The translations under genes were made by a program, and so were the position numbers. A DNA stretch of 51,103 nt, from contig NW_024468307.1 of assembly GCF_002104995.1 (NCBI RefSeq), positions 1-51,103 on the forward strand, read 5' to 3'. Source of the stretch: Linderina pennispora. Lineage: Eukaryota; Kickxellomycota; Kickxellomycetes; Kickxellales; Kickxellaceae. Positions 1 through 10,997 of the stretch are shown one piece after another (positions within the stretch are counted from its first letter, which is position 1; each line of letters begins with the position of its first letter). The notes under the pieces were generated by a model, which was given only the letters and a program-made list of their open reading frames with translations, had not been told where the DNA came from and searched no databases.

Positions 1-92
1 CGCACATCATGAGCATGCTCCACCAGGTCTTCAAAGTCAGCCGCAATATTGCCTTTGAGCCCTTGTCCTAGTATTTTTGTTTCCTCTCTCAT
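1..92 (-). CDS. partial gene of unknown function, 5' end only
   Basis: The minus strand has an ATG at 92-90, an in-frame stop (TAG) at 110-108 just upstream, and then 30 codons without a stop running off the left edge. The product starts MREETKILG and continues as a charged, helix-like stretch (FEDLVEHAHDV). I do not recognise the family. A competing plus-strand reading (3-71) would be the last 22 codons of a gene ending at TAG 69-71. I prefer the minus reading because it has a start, an upstream stop and a more protein-like composition, but 92 bases cannot settle it. Confidence 0.35.
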   Translation of the reverse strand, partial: MREETKILGQGLKGNIAADFEDLVEHAHDV

Positions 93-751
93 GTTTATAA
101 GTGGACCCTACAGGCATTCTTTGGAGAGCAAGCGAGGCGCTATATGGTGGCTATGCTTGTGAAAACAGCGATGCGCAGCTGTCTTTGGAGGCGGCTGGAC
201 GGTCGTTTGAACCAGCGGGTGTTGGTGGCGGGTATCAAGCAAAGCCACTTCATCCCAGGGAACCGGTGAGGCTGAGAATTGACACGTTCCAGCATTTCTA
301 ACTAGCTAACCGCAGAGCGCCAGATGCACCTTGGCTTAACAAATGGCTTGCTGTTTGCACACAGTTGCCTTATTTGGCTTTATTATATGCAGCTCAGTCG
401 AAAAATGGGTTTCCGGATGCAGTGTAGAGAGGTGGGGTCCAGTATAAGAGGCGGGAGTGCAGCACACCAAACACCTCTGCATTTTAGAGCCACATTTGAT
501 GAAAAGAGACGTCGGGTTCGGAGTAGGCGGTTCGGTGCGCTGTGTGGGCGGTTCTGGTTCGCTGAGGAGAGATTCTGCTACACAGGCAGCCCTTGACAAG
601 GGATGGTGGGCAAGTGGGGGCGAATGGCACAGAGGAGGAGGCGGTGGCATACTGGGGACAATTTGTATGTTGCGAGTGATATCAGGGAAGAAAGGGCTGT
701 ATATTGGCCAGTTGTGCTCTTGCTTCGAGGCGTGCGTATGATTGGAGGCTT

Positions 752-753
<2 letters not shown>

Positions 754-814
<61 letters not shown>
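754..814. repeat. (AG)n microsatellite, about 30 units
   Basis: An uninterrupted AG/GA dinucleotide run of about 61 bases. It lies 38 bases upstream of a clear TATA box and could be part of a GAGA-type promoter or a simple slippage product. The rest of 93-753 holds only short open frames with no recognisable protein. Confidence 0.95.
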
Positions 815-815
<1 letters not shown>

Positions 816-851
816 GGGCAGGGTTCTCAGCTGCACGACTGCCACAGGTCG

Positions 852-859
852 TATAAAAG
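852..859 (+). promoter_or_regulatory. TATA box (TATAAAAG)
   Basis: TATAAAAG is followed by a pyrimidine-rich leader (about 890-950, CTCTCACCTCTG-type sequence) and then an ATG at 991. The layout is that of a strong regulated pol II promoter. The gene it drove may now be only the 54-codon frame that follows. Confidence 0.5.
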
Positions 860-990
860 GATGGCGAGGTAGCTGACTCTGAATTCACCAGCACACTGCA
901 CTTCAACTCTCACCTCTGTCTTATTTATCTTCAAGCTTTCCATCCTTTCGTCAACCGGACTCTTCTATACTCAAGAAATCGACCCATACC

Positions 991-1155
991 ATGCTCGCTC
1001 CGCGTACAAACATCTTCATCTCATTTGACAACAATGACAATGGACTGACATATGATCCAATGCTACCGATTTCTAGGAAGCGCTGGTTTCAAGCAGGGAT
1101 GTTTCCAGAGAGGTGGCATGTAAATAACCCAAGCTTCTCCTTAGGAGCCTGCTAG
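991..1155 (+). CDS. orphan 54-aa open frame behind a strong-looking promoter
   Basis: The first ATG downstream of the TATA box opens a 54-codon frame (starts MLAPRTNIFISFDNND, ends FSLGAC). I recognise no domain, signal peptide or membrane segment. The promoter architecture is convincing and the protein is not, so this may be the surviving 5' end of a gene whose body has been lost. From 1156 to 1728 I see no further support for coding sequence. Confidence 0.35.
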   Translation: MLAPRTNIFISFDNNDNGLTYDPMLPISRKRWFQAGMFPERWHVNNPSFSLGAC

Positions 1156-1728
1156 ACAGGTCGAATCTCTGTTGCACCACTATTTATATACCCTTCAATA
1201 CATTTTCTCCTCAACTCCAGAACACTCCAGGACAACGAATTTGTAGTGCCAAAGCTGCTGGCATGAGGACTGTAGCTATGTGCCTTAAGGAGGATGCGTT
1301 GGTTAAGCCCACTGCTTGGACCCTGGGACAAAAAACTAGGAAAGGACATAGGCTGTCAAGGCTCCTGCCATCATTTGGAGATTCATTGCTTAAAGCCAAT
1401 CTGCTTGCCCATGGAATCCTTGGCTTCAAAATAGGCCATCGAGAGTGCTGCCGACCCAGGATTCCTCCAAAGACAAGTAGCGGTTGTCAATAATAGGCCA
1501 CCTGTAGTTGTCGATGCTCATACTGCTGATGAAAAGGGTAAAGGCGCATATGCTTTCTTCATGTCAGATATAAGCAACAGCATTTGCTACGCCCTAAGGC
1601 GATATGAGCGCTGCCATTCTGTCCAGTTTCAGTCATCAGTCTGATTAGAAACATATATACTTCGTACTTGAACTGATTGCAAGAACAAAACTGTCACCTA
1701 GCTTTGACGCCGTAGCCATGAAGAAAAC

Positions 1729-2761
1729 TCAGCATCTCTTGTTGAGTTCCATGCTCTCGACCAAGCGCTTGAGCATAGTCCTGTTCCAGCAGGCTGGCTG
1801 GAGCGACAAACCTGCAACTCTGCCCTGGTCCATGACCAGAATCCAGCCACTGTCCATGATGGCCCTGAGCCGGTGCATGATGGTCGGAAATGTGGAGTTT
1901 CTGAACTTGTCACGAATAACCTGCTGCATGGTATGGTCAGCCATTGTGTCGACATTGGCTGTCGCCCCGTCAAGAGACAGAATCCTGCGTTTCCACAGAA
2001 ATGTGCAACACAAACTGACCAACTGGCGCTATCCGACGCTAAAGCTCTTGTCACCTTGCTCCCCTACTTGTCCAGTCCAGCTTCCTCGACCCACAGGCCA
2101 CAGAACTCGTCTCCAGTTTCATCGTACTTGGATGTCCGATGGATCAGGAGGTCTTCCGATATGGCCTTTGCGAACTGCAGCTCAGACCTCATCGTTTGGT
2201 AGACTTGTTCGGTGGGTCCAGATTCTCGCGGATGATGCTGTTGAGCAGAGCTGGATCCTGCGGACTGATGCTGATATTTGAGCGCAAATGTCTGAGATTT
2301 ATAATTGAAGTGTCTACTCCATCCTGTGTCCAGAGACAAACATGGCAACTCTGTCTGCCAGAGGCATGACATGTCTGGCATGTGTCACCAAATCTGCGTC
2401 TTGTTGGTGAATGTCGGACCAGCTGTTTGGAAAGCAATTGTCAGTGAGCAGAGAAAGAATGGCCAGGGCTGAAGTGAGCTGGGCTCCACCATGCGAATAC
2501 CAAGACAGCAGACTGGTGGATGCACAAAGGGTAAATACTAGCTGGTGTCTGAAACCCAGCCAGCGGATGTACGCCCCTTGACCGCTGGTCTCCACAATCT
2601 GACAAATGTGAGAGCCAGAAGACCGGGAATGGCAGCTCCTTCGCTACAGCGGTGGGGATGGGTGAGTTTGTGCTTGGGTTGTGGACAAGTCGGATAAACA
2701 TTTGGTGATACTTTGACAGGTACAGCTGAAATTTGGTAGTGTGGCGATTCAATACGGTCAT
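1729..2761 (-). pseudogene. decayed ABCC-type (MRP/YCF1-like) ABC transporter, C-terminal half
   Basis: Read from 2761 down to 1729, pieces of the last membrane domain and second nucleotide-binding domain of an ABCC transporter appear in shifting frames. An eroded membrane segment (RWLGFRHQLVFTL) comes first, then DGVDTSIINLRHLRSNIS followed by QDPALLNSIIRENLDP (Q-loop region), then an ABC signature SFSVG*RQL, then Walker B ILSLDGATANVD and the H-loop region TIMHRL. The signature glutamine is a TAG stop (2031-2029). The catalytic glutamate after Walker B is glycine (DG instead of DE). Walker A is not recognisable. Several frameshifts separate the pieces. Live relatives are vacuolar or plasma-membrane exporters of glutathione conjugates; this copy cannot make one. 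Confidence 0.85.
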
Positions 2762-3870
2762 GGTGGAGAGAGTGGTGCGAAAAGAATAGGAGTGGGGGAG
2801 AGCAGAGTAACTGGAGCCTGTGCTGGCGAGTGAATCTCACTGAGGCGTTACTGAGCCAGAGTATTTCCTGGCTAGGTTGTCTATGCTGCGGCAGCTGGAT
2901 CTCTTGTGTATATGGCCAATGGAAGCACTGGAGGTGTATCCGGAAACCACACTCGTCCTACACTATTCTGCTCTTGAGACAATGTGGGCTGTACTGGGCT
3001 GACCACTTTGCAACAAGTTTGCTGGCTGGTGTTTTTATTCAAGGTGACTGAGTGGCTGAAGGGTGTATGCCTCTACAATGGCTGTCAGAAGCACATATGC
3101 TAGTGCAGCAGGTACTGGTATGCATTGCTTTATGGTGTATGCAGTCTGACTGCCAGCAGATATGTATTGAGTGTGTGAACTAGTATCAGGTAGCTAGAGA
3201 TCCATGTGCAGTGATCAGGTTGCTACTGTCATTAGCGTGCAGACCTAGTCACTCCAATTCAATGCAATTTGCACTGGTATCATCAACCTTCAGCTGGCCA
3301 TGGAGAGTAATAGCTATTGGCTCTCAGAACATAAATGCCAATCGGTCATGATAAGGACAACAAAACGACCCACGCTGATGCTGTCTCAGACGAGGGCTGG
3401 CATGGGTAAGCTTGATGTTCAATACCTGTTTAGATTCCATCACGCATTTAGGCAACTGAGCGAAATACATTGCGTGCTGGAGATCACGAAATAGAATTAG
3501 GCAGTCATGCAGCCAGCGTGCTACAGTAAACAGTAGATGGCACGTCGCTGTGATGCGTGCTCTCATGCCTGAGCGCTGGGCTCGGGCTATTTACCGTTTG
3601 CGGCTTAGGGCCAATGATTGTCAGCGATTTGTTGGCTGCAGAAATCCATGTTCCAGTAGGCCTTGTCAGCGCGAAAAAAAACACGCAGCATTGGTTTGAA
3701 AATTTTTCGGCCACTGCCCAGGAACCCCTCCTTTTCCTTTCATTATTCTGTTTCGTTCGGTTGGTACACCCTAGCGTTTCCTCTTTACTATTCTTGTCTA
3801 TTAATACTTGCGCAGCAGGTTGGTGCAAAATTTAGGCACAATAATACAATTATTTCCTTGTTGCACCCGA
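2762..3870. other. intergenic, no gene recognised
   Basis: This 1.1-kb stretch lies between the transporter relic and the CLASP-type gene. It holds only short unsupported frames. Its last few hundred bases should contain the CLASP promoter; no convincing TATA box is visible. Confidence 0.6.
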
Positions 3871-5928
3871 ATGGACTATACCAAGGTGGGTAGGCTGAAT
3901 CTAGAAGGGCTTGGGAGCTTGACCAACAATGCAAGCGGGTGAGACATTCTTGTATTCTAACGGTTTGTTTTTCTGTAGTGCAACAGCGCAAGCGATTTTG
4001 AGAACAAATTCCGCTCATTACTCCCAAAGCTCGAGGTGGCCGAGAAGGAAGAGACATGGCAGCAGCTCGACACGGCGATTAAGAATATGACAAGCCTGGT
4101 CAAAGCAGGCGCGACAACGTACGACATATTCGTGCCCATGGTGCGGAGAGCAGCAGACCAAATCAACAAAGTGGTGGCCAGCGAGCGCACGCGACTCAAT
4201 GGGTCAGGGCTAGCGCTGATTGAGGAGATGGCACGGCGACTGGAAACGCGGTTTGGGCCGATATGTGAGCTGGTGTTCCCGACAGCACTCAAATCGTGTG
4301 GGCGCGCAAACAGGGTCTTTGTGACGCGTGGGATGAGCTGCCTCAGCGCAGTAATCACACATACACACGCAGCCGACCAGACACCGCATATCTGCAGAAT
4401 CATGACAGGGGATCTGAACAAGTCGTTCCGGGCTAGTGCAGCAAGGCTCCTGATGAATATGGTATCAAGCTGCACGGCACCCGAGCTTTCACCATACATG
4501 GCTGTGGTCGAGGAGGCGATTGCCAAGGGCGTTGTTGATGCACATCCCGATGCGCGCACGATCACAAAGAAGACATATGAAGCGTATATCAGGCGGTTCA
4601 GCAGCCGCAAAGAAACTCTACATGGACTGTTTGACAGCACGGCGAAGAAGTATCTGAAGATTGAAGATAGTAGCAGCAGTGGCAGCAACTCGAATAAGCC
4701 GATGAGTCGGTTTGCGGCATTCCGCCAGCGTCCACCGCTGCACAATCGCCTGGCTCCTCAACGGCCAAACGGACATGCAGTTAGCAATGAAGGGCTGGCA
4801 GAGAACGCAATGGGCAACAGCACAGGTGCACGGCCCCCTGCTGCGCATCAGCGGCTGCGGCCGGTCCGTCCTGTTGCGCGCCATGGCTCAGCAACGATGT
4901 ACAGACCGACCCCACCAATGGCACTGAGCGGATCGGCCACGGGGTCGCTAGTGAAGCCTGGCTCAGCATCGGCGCCGTGCAGCATCGAGCCACTGCATGT
5001 ATCATCAGGTAATACGAATGCTGCTGCAGCGGGCAAGCCCTGCAGCGAGGGCAACTCACCTACCGCGACTGTATTTGAGAGTATTGAGGCTGCAACAGCG
5101 GTTGAGCCCAAGAGCGACTCATCGGCACCTATCATCTCGCAGCATGCCAGTCGCAAGAACTCGCCTACGCTTCTCACCGATCAGCCGATCGAGACGGTTG
5201 CCGTCGAGGACATCGTGGCCTCAGCCACTGGTGCTGAAGCGCCTGTCGTCCAGAAGAAAGCCAGCAGTACCAATCTGTCGACATCTGGACAAACCACCCC
5301 GGCTGATCGGAGCGACGACTCGGTCAGCAAATCGGCAGATGTCAATAGCAGCATCGCTGAAGCTCCGAAGGCAGAAGCCTCCCGGGTTTCTGCTGCTGAA
5401 GCTGATCGGCGAGCATCCCGGGCACAGCGCATGCAGGGGCTGTCGTTTTCGTCGCTGAAGAGCAGCACCGGCTCCTCCGGGCCTCGAACACCGCACGCAG
5501 TCCGGCCTGCTACCCGCAACATCGTCACCAGCCGGGTAGAGGAGGCGCTGCGCGGACGCCCACGGGCGCGGCCGCGGGCAAAGCCCATGGACAATGCGGC
5601 GCCGACAGCACGGGCTCGGCGCCCAGTGCGGGCCGCGGCAAAGCCTGCTGACAAAATCCTCACGGAATCTCCATCGCGGAGAATGACGCTGAGGTCGGAC
5701 ACGAAGATCGAGCCGCTAGTAAGCCTTGATGACCATGATGCCAAGACATTGGGCGGGGTGCCTGGGTACCTCCGAGCCACGGCAGCATCGGCGCATCGCA
5801 CGGCAGAGCTGGCTGACGAGCAGCGCACTACCCGGCGGCGAAAGCGGGAGGGATCCCTGGAGCCCAGCGCTGAGGAGCCGGCAGCGAAGACTGCCAAGAC
5901 CGATGTGTCGGCAGTGGCCAATATTTAG
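3871..5928 (+). CDS. CLASP-family microtubule-associated protein (short form)
   Basis: CLASP/Stu1/Cls1 proteins bind tubulin through TOG (HEAT-repeat) domains and stabilise microtubules at plus ends, kinetochores and spindles. I read two exons: 3871-3885 (MDYTK) and 3979-5928, giving 654 aa. The intron 3886-3978 has an AAG|GTGGGT donor, a TTCTAAC branch site and a CTGTAG acceptor, and splicing is in phase. Residues about 10-235 match the CLASP N-terminal/TOG domain (KFRSLLPKLEVAEKEETW, then the MTGDLNKSFRASAARLL stretch). The rest is low-complexity Ser/Ala/Pro sequence with basic clusters (RPRARPRAKP) typical of microtubule-lattice binding. At 654 aa it is well below the roughly 1,000+ aa of animal CLASPs and seems to have a single TOG. 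It converges on the FMP52 gene with 46 bases between. The family call is firm; the first exon is inferred. Confidence 0.85.
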
Positions 5929-5974
5929 TTTCTTATGTATTTTTGAAGCCCTTAGTAATGGACATAGCAAAACT

Positions 5975-6733
5975 TTACTTGCTGCTCTCGAAGGCATTGT
6001 GCATGTCGGCGTTGGAGATGATCTCGGCCACCGGTGTCTCGACCTCAGTAAAAGCATTTTGCACCATGGCCCAACCAACCGTCGACGTCTTGATGGCAAC
6101 TGACTTTGCCGCGAACGCCTTGAGCACAGGCAGCGCCGCAGTGACCATCCGCTCCATCCATCTGGCCTCGCCGCGGTCGCACTCGAGCATGGCGGGACGG
6201 AACACTGACACCCGCGGGAAACCCAGCCCACTGACCTCATCATCAACCTGGCCCTTCGTCTTTGGGTACAGGAAGAATGAGTCTTTGTTGGCACCCGCCG
6301 AGCTGCAAATCGAGTAATGCTTGATTTCGGCCGCCTTGCACGCGCGCGCCGCGTTCATCGTATAGTCATGGTCGATCTTATAGAAGCCCTCAGGGCCGCT
6401 CTTGGCGCGCGTCGTACCCAGGCAGCTGAACGCGTGCGTGTGCCCGGCGAAATCACCCTGCATCTTGGCTGTGTCTTCAAAGTCAATCGGCTTCTGCTCG
6501 AGCCGGTCCGCATGCGGCCCGCTATACTCGATCGGCCGCCGCACAAACACAGTCACCTTCTCGAACGCCCCCGATGCAAGCAGGTGCCCGACCACCTCGC
6601 GCCCAACCTCGCCGGTTGCGCCAAGAACTAGCGCGCTCTGGTGCGGCGTGCGGTTGGCGAAACCCTCGGCTGCACGCTGGAACGCGCCGCTGAGAGAAAT
6701 AGAATCTCCAAGAATCTTTACAACAGATGACAT
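5975..6733 (-). CDS. fmp52: FMP52/HTATIP2 (TIP30)-like NAD(P)-binding protein
   Basis: A 252-aa short-chain-dehydrogenase-like protein of the atypical SDR branch that includes yeast Fmp52 (mitochondrial outer membrane) and mammalian TIP30. The dinucleotide-binding motif LVLGATGEVGREVVGHLL lies at residues about 34-51. HAFSCLGTTRAKSG follows near 100, and YPKTKGQVDDEV contains the YxxxK pair in the middle of the protein. RVSVFRPAMLE is the usual FRP segment. Length fits the family (about 230-250 aa). Substrate is unknown even in model species. The start chosen is the first ATG, which leaves about 33 residues before the Rossmann fold, enough for a mitochondrial address. Confidence 0.9.
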   Translation of the reverse strand: MSSVVKILGDSISLSGAFQRAAEGFANRTPHQSALVLGATGEVGREVVGHLLASGAFEKVTVFVRRPIEYSGPHADRLEQKPIDFEDTAKMQGDFAGHTHAFSCLGTTRAKSGPEGFYKIDHDYTMNAARACKAAEIKHYSICSSAGANKDSFFLYPKTKGQVDDEVSGLGFPRVSVFRPAMLECDRGEARWMERMVTAALPVLKAFAAKSVAIKTSTVGWAMVQNAFTEVETPVAEIISNADMHNAFESSK

Positions 6734-9645
6734 GCGTATAAAGCGTTGCTTGGTGGGTATTCAGTAAAAAAAAATAGGAGAAAAATTTGGAAAAAGAAAG
6801 AGGCATGGATGGCGACAGCAGACAGGAATGCCAAGTCTTTTGAGGAAGCGCGAGCAACTGCTGATCTCACTAGCAGTGCCCCATGGCTTCATCTGATCTC
6901 TGATATTGTTTTCTGATCAAGGGCACTCTAGCCAAATATGACATTGGCCATGTGCTAGGCTCAGAGCACTGTTTGCAGCATACTCAGCATTGTCTGGATC
7001 GGGATATGAATAAAATGGTCTACATATTGCAAAAGATGCGGCTATCCCGCAAATCTATAGACAAGAAGAGTGCTTGTCACCACAACGAGACATATAGTGA
7101 GCTGAACTACTACTTCGTGGATCCGGTGCAGATATCGCAGACTTCTTTTGCCTGGATAGATGTCGTCGTTTTGGATGCTGACAATAACTGAAGCATGCAT
7201 GGTTCAACTCAGGATGAAGAAACAAAGGGAAAGAGGAATTATTCTGGCGCTCGAGGAGTATGGAGGATGGCAAGCTGCTTTTGCAGGGGCCAATCCCTAT
7301 CAACGACAAGGGGCATCTCGGCATCCCTCTCTTCGTCTGCCCACATTGTGTTGAAAGGCAGCTTGCATGGAGGATGCAGAACATTTTCAGCAAATGGGAT
7401 GTTGCAAAGTTCGACCATGAGAACTTGGAAATCTTGCCGTCACAAATTTTCAGAACACACAACCACAAATATCTGTTGGTAATGCATTTGCATACATCAA
7501 GCACCTCGGAGGCTGCCGGTTTTTCTTTTCAATAGGAGCATCCCCGGAAGAACCGAAACCCACTCTCACTATGAAGAGAAAAGGCTGTTCAAGATAATTG
7601 CTGCTAGGGTTCAAATGAAAGGCAGCACTTCATGTAAACAATATTGCCAGATACCGTTTGTGTTGAGGGAAAATAAAAGGCAGCAGAGCGCTCACCCTGG
7701 TCGTGACTCGATACTCTTGGTACATGCCCACAGCTTTCTTGGTGGGCGTCTGCCCTATCACTCTCTTTGTGATTGACATGCGGACGAACAGGTTGCTTCT
7801 CTGCATGGTGCATCTGGTGTCCCTCTCCACTTTCTCTCGACCCACTTTTACAGATAGGAGTGAATAAAAAATTAGGTACCATGTGCATAATCGGATATGC
7901 ATATCTAGTGACAACCATTGCCACTGAAGAAGAAATCAAAGAAAGAGCCGCTCTCAAAAAACAGAACTTGATCTGCTATCTCTTGTGGCCACCTGGGGGT
8001 TGCCAGCCTCTCATCCTACACCTCCCCATGGGATGTGTTCCTTCCCCCAGCCATTTCCCTCACTCTAGATGTTCTTGGCATCATGAGATCTGCTGTCGGT
8101 GCTGTCAGGCTCTAGAGCTCAAAACTAGACCCAGCTTCTAGGCATCTATGGATATTGAGAATCCCTACATAGCTGTCAAGAATTACCTTGGTATAGCCCA
8201 GTGCTGTCTTCTGACCCTTGCCACAGAGCTAGATGGACTCGAGAAAATCAGCCTCTCCATCTTGCGGTGTGCCGCTTTGCTGAATGTAAATATTCAGGAT
8301 GACCACAAGCACGATTGGCAGGCCTATACGTCTGGGGGTGTATACCGTCGTACAAATGGCCTCGCACCTGCCTAACTTGACTAGCCCCGGTGTCAACCTT
8401 GAATCGATCGATACCGTGGTCCAGGCGATTGGTGTGCGTGCATTTGGTAACCCTGGGGCGGGCTTTCGTGCAATTTGTGTGCGCGAGTACTCCTCACACA
8501 TAGGGGTCTTCGACAGGTAGCATTTCTATATTATTCCTCTCCTTATTTTCTACACCCAATTCCTGTTCAGAACGTCAATAGCGCGAGCATTCGGTGTAGT
8601 CCCAGTACTGTCAGTAAATAAGCCATCTATATAAGATATGCGAACATTATCAAAATGATCAGTCGCCTACGCTATTATGTATATGATATTGGCTAATGCG
8701 AGTCATGATGCATTTGTACGCAACAAGCAGGGAAAACTTTGAAATGCCAGGATTGCTCTTTGTCAAGAGGTGAGATAGGTTGTTCAGACATCGGGGGCGT
8801 TTGAATGAGTGGCCCCCTTGCATGTATGGTGTTTCTATTATTGCCATTCTTGGAAATTGTCAGACACGCATTATGGAAGGTGTCACGCTTAGGCCACCAA
8901 CAAAGCAGAAGCGACATGTCGATTTCCTAGTTCAAGACAGGAGGAATGGTACGTGGAGGAGTATATAAAGCTATTTGGATGGTAAGTGTGATTTAGATGG
9001 ACACCTTGGAACGGTACCCATTTCAATATTCCAACTTGCATCTCTACTTTAGTTTTTTGTGTCGGCCCTGTTATCATAATGATGCTAAAGATGGGCGTCC
9101 ACTGCTCGCAGTTCAAGCATTATAGGGGAAATAATAGTGGCGAAAGCAGACGTTTTATTGACGCTAATAACGATTAGTAGCCCAAATAGGGAAGCTATCA
9201 TCATATCCGATTACTCTAAATTGCTCTGATATTCTCCATATCCCAAGGTCGTAAGACACTGCTTTCATAATACTCTTGAATGACAGAAAATCATATTAAA
9301 TGAATCGCCAAAGCTGGCTATATTCCGAGAGTTCATAAAGGTCTGCCTTCCGTAAACGAGATGACTGGAATGGCCTTAGGGAGCACATGGAGCATCATCC
9401 AATTTAATTCAGCCCCCAAGCTTCCGTTTACTGACCATTCACTTCTCCTGTGAAGGGTTCCTAGCAGCGAAATCTGCCTATGGCTTTTCCAGCATTCACT
9501 CTGTCGAGCCGACAATTCATGCTATCGGCTCGACTCACCAAATGACTGCCATACTCTGTGCTCAGCCCTTTTGGCTGCAGTGTTCACCTTGTCTTTCAGG
9601 TACACTGCGTTTTTTTTTTTAAATTCAACACATTCTAAGCGAAAA
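6734..9645. other. 2.9-kb gene-poor region with possible coding relics
   Basis: No intact gene is recognised. Two plus-strand stretches look like eroded coding DNA. One is 7260-7535, with a protein-like run (IPLFVCPHCVERQ, later EILPSQIFRTHNHKYL). The other is about 8148-8520, with a run including LESIDTVVQAIGVRAF. Neither matches a family I can name, and both are boxed in by stops and frame changes. The last 40 bases carry a T-rich tract just before the COX14-like gene. Confidence 0.5.
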
Positions 9646-10057
9646 ATGAGCATTAATCGGTTCCGCTTCTACGACGTTATGCAAAAGTCGGTTTCGACAG
9701 CGCTGTTTGCAACCACAGGTAAAAGCAACACCCACCAACGGGAGTGTGATAAACAGCTGGATCTGCCTTTGGATAAGCAAAACGACTGAAAGCGCTCGGT
9801 TCTTGAAACCGCAGTAATGGACAAACGTAGCTGAAACAAAAGCTTTGTGTAGTCGCCGGCACGCTGTTTATCGGACTCAACGTGTACAACAACTGGGTTG
9901 AGAAGAACAAGCTGCTGCAGGAGGTAAGTACTCAGATCCACCCGTGTATCGGCATGTATATGCATACATTTGTGAGCAGCGTCACTCACAACCACCATGC
10001 CGTCTGTAGCAAGCTAACCGGCAGATAGGCAAGAGCGATCCCGCAAACCAGAAGTGA
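9646..10057 (+). CDS. cox14: COX14-like small mitochondrial membrane protein, three exons
   Basis: Joining 9646-9718, 9853-9923 and 10010-10057 gives a 63-aa protein: MSINRFRFYDVMQKSVST, a single hydrophobic segment (residues about 18-35, ALFATTVAGTLFIGLNVY), then a charged tail ending NQK. Cox14-type proteins are short one-helix inner-membrane factors that couple COX1 synthesis to cytochrome-oxidase assembly, and the amphipathic N-terminus, helix and basic flank match that plan. Introns are 9719-9852 (GTAAAA...GTGTAG) and 9924-10009 (GTAAGT...CTGTAG). Phases 1 and 0 join cleanly. Sequence identity to known Cox14 is low, so the family name is an inference from size and pattern; the gene structure is stronger. 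Confidence 0.65.
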
Positions 10058-10284
10058 AAAAGACAGGCGGCACTGCGGTTCAACCGTCCAGGCGGCGATG
10101 ATGAGATTTTGCCCATAGAGGCTTTGAAGAGAATAAATCGATTAACTGTAATCAGTCTCTGGGAGCACTGTTAGCAGCAATGCCACTAATTGCTGAGTGA
10201 GCCTTTTATGCAAGGAAACGCCGCTTGTCCTCCGCTCTTGCAAAAAAACACATTCATTCCTTTTTCATACTAACTCAATTCATA

Positions 10285-10665
10285 ATGTCCAGGCGAAACA
10301 ACAACAGAACGCCAAACGAAAGCTCTAGCAGCACTGGGGCTGGCGAGGCATTCGAATTGGAGCAGCAGAACAACCGCCATCTCGACCTGTTGGCGTCCAA
10401 GGTCTCGGCGCTGCACAGCGTGACGGTCAACATCCACGACGACGTGTTTGAGCAGAACCGGATGCTTGACGGCACCTCGGAGACATTCGGGAGGTTCGGC
10501 AACATGTTTGACCGGACACGGCAGCAGCTCACACATACATTGGCGACGGCCAATTCAAAGTTTCTCTGCTACCTGACGATGGTGTTGGTGTTTGGCGTGT
10601 TCAGCCTGTATTATATTGCCAAGAACCTGCTTACGCACGACGTCGACCCGTATGAGCTGCCGTAG
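10285..10665 (+). CDS. bet1: BET1/SFT1-type SNARE protein
   Basis: A 126-aa tail-anchored Qc-SNARE. A Ser/Asn-rich head (about 30 residues) is followed by a SNARE helix (residues about 33-95; HLDLLASKVSALHSVTVNIH, then DDVFEQNRMLDG and MFDRTRQQL) and a C-terminal membrane anchor (FLCYLTMVLVFGVFSLYYIA) with a short lumenal tail. Bet1 acts with Bos1, Sec22 and Sed5 in ER-Golgi fusion; Sft1 acts within the Golgi. Sequence and length favour Bet1 but do not exclude Sft1. The open frame extends 20 codons upstream to 10225; I chose the ATG at 10285 because the extra segment is unlike any Bet1 head. Confidence 0.88.
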   Translation: MSRRNNNRTPNESSSSTGAGEAFELEQQNNRHLDLLASKVSALHSVTVNIHDDVFEQNRMLDGTSETFGRFGNMFDRTRQQLTHTLATANSKFLCYLTMVLVFGVFSLYYIAKNLLTHDVDPYELP

Positions 10666-10997
10666 TGGCCGCACTTTACAATTTCATATTTACAGTTTTC
10701 TTTTTTGTACTGAAGTATCCTGTGCTGTTCTGCCAACCAAAACATAATTTGTGTTGTTTTTGTCGGTCGAGCTCAGTCTATCAGCAGCGGGTCTGCAAGC
10801 AAGCTAATGCGGGGGATCGTCCGAGTTTGCTAATGCGAAACATTCGACACACTGGGGGACTGCGTGTAATTCGCCCATATTTGTTTACTGGTGAATTGGG
10901 CACCCACGCATGCACCACCGCCCCTTCGTCCCCCAGTGCAATGAGGATCTCGCATCCATACGATTCAGTTTCCTTCATTCACTCACACAAAGACAGT

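Noticed and set aside
3-71. Plus-strand C-terminal gene end (22 codons to TAG 69-71)
   Set aside because: Too short to support; the minus-strand reading has its own start and upstream stop and looks more like protein.
336-845. 169-codon minus-strand frame containing a long Ser-Leu repeat
   Set aside because: The repeat is simply the translated GA/TC microsatellite; flanking residues show no protein character.
5181-5921. 246-codon antisense frame opposite the CLASP-type gene
   Set aside because: A shadow of GC-rich low-complexity codons; the sense strand has a real TOG domain and splice signals.
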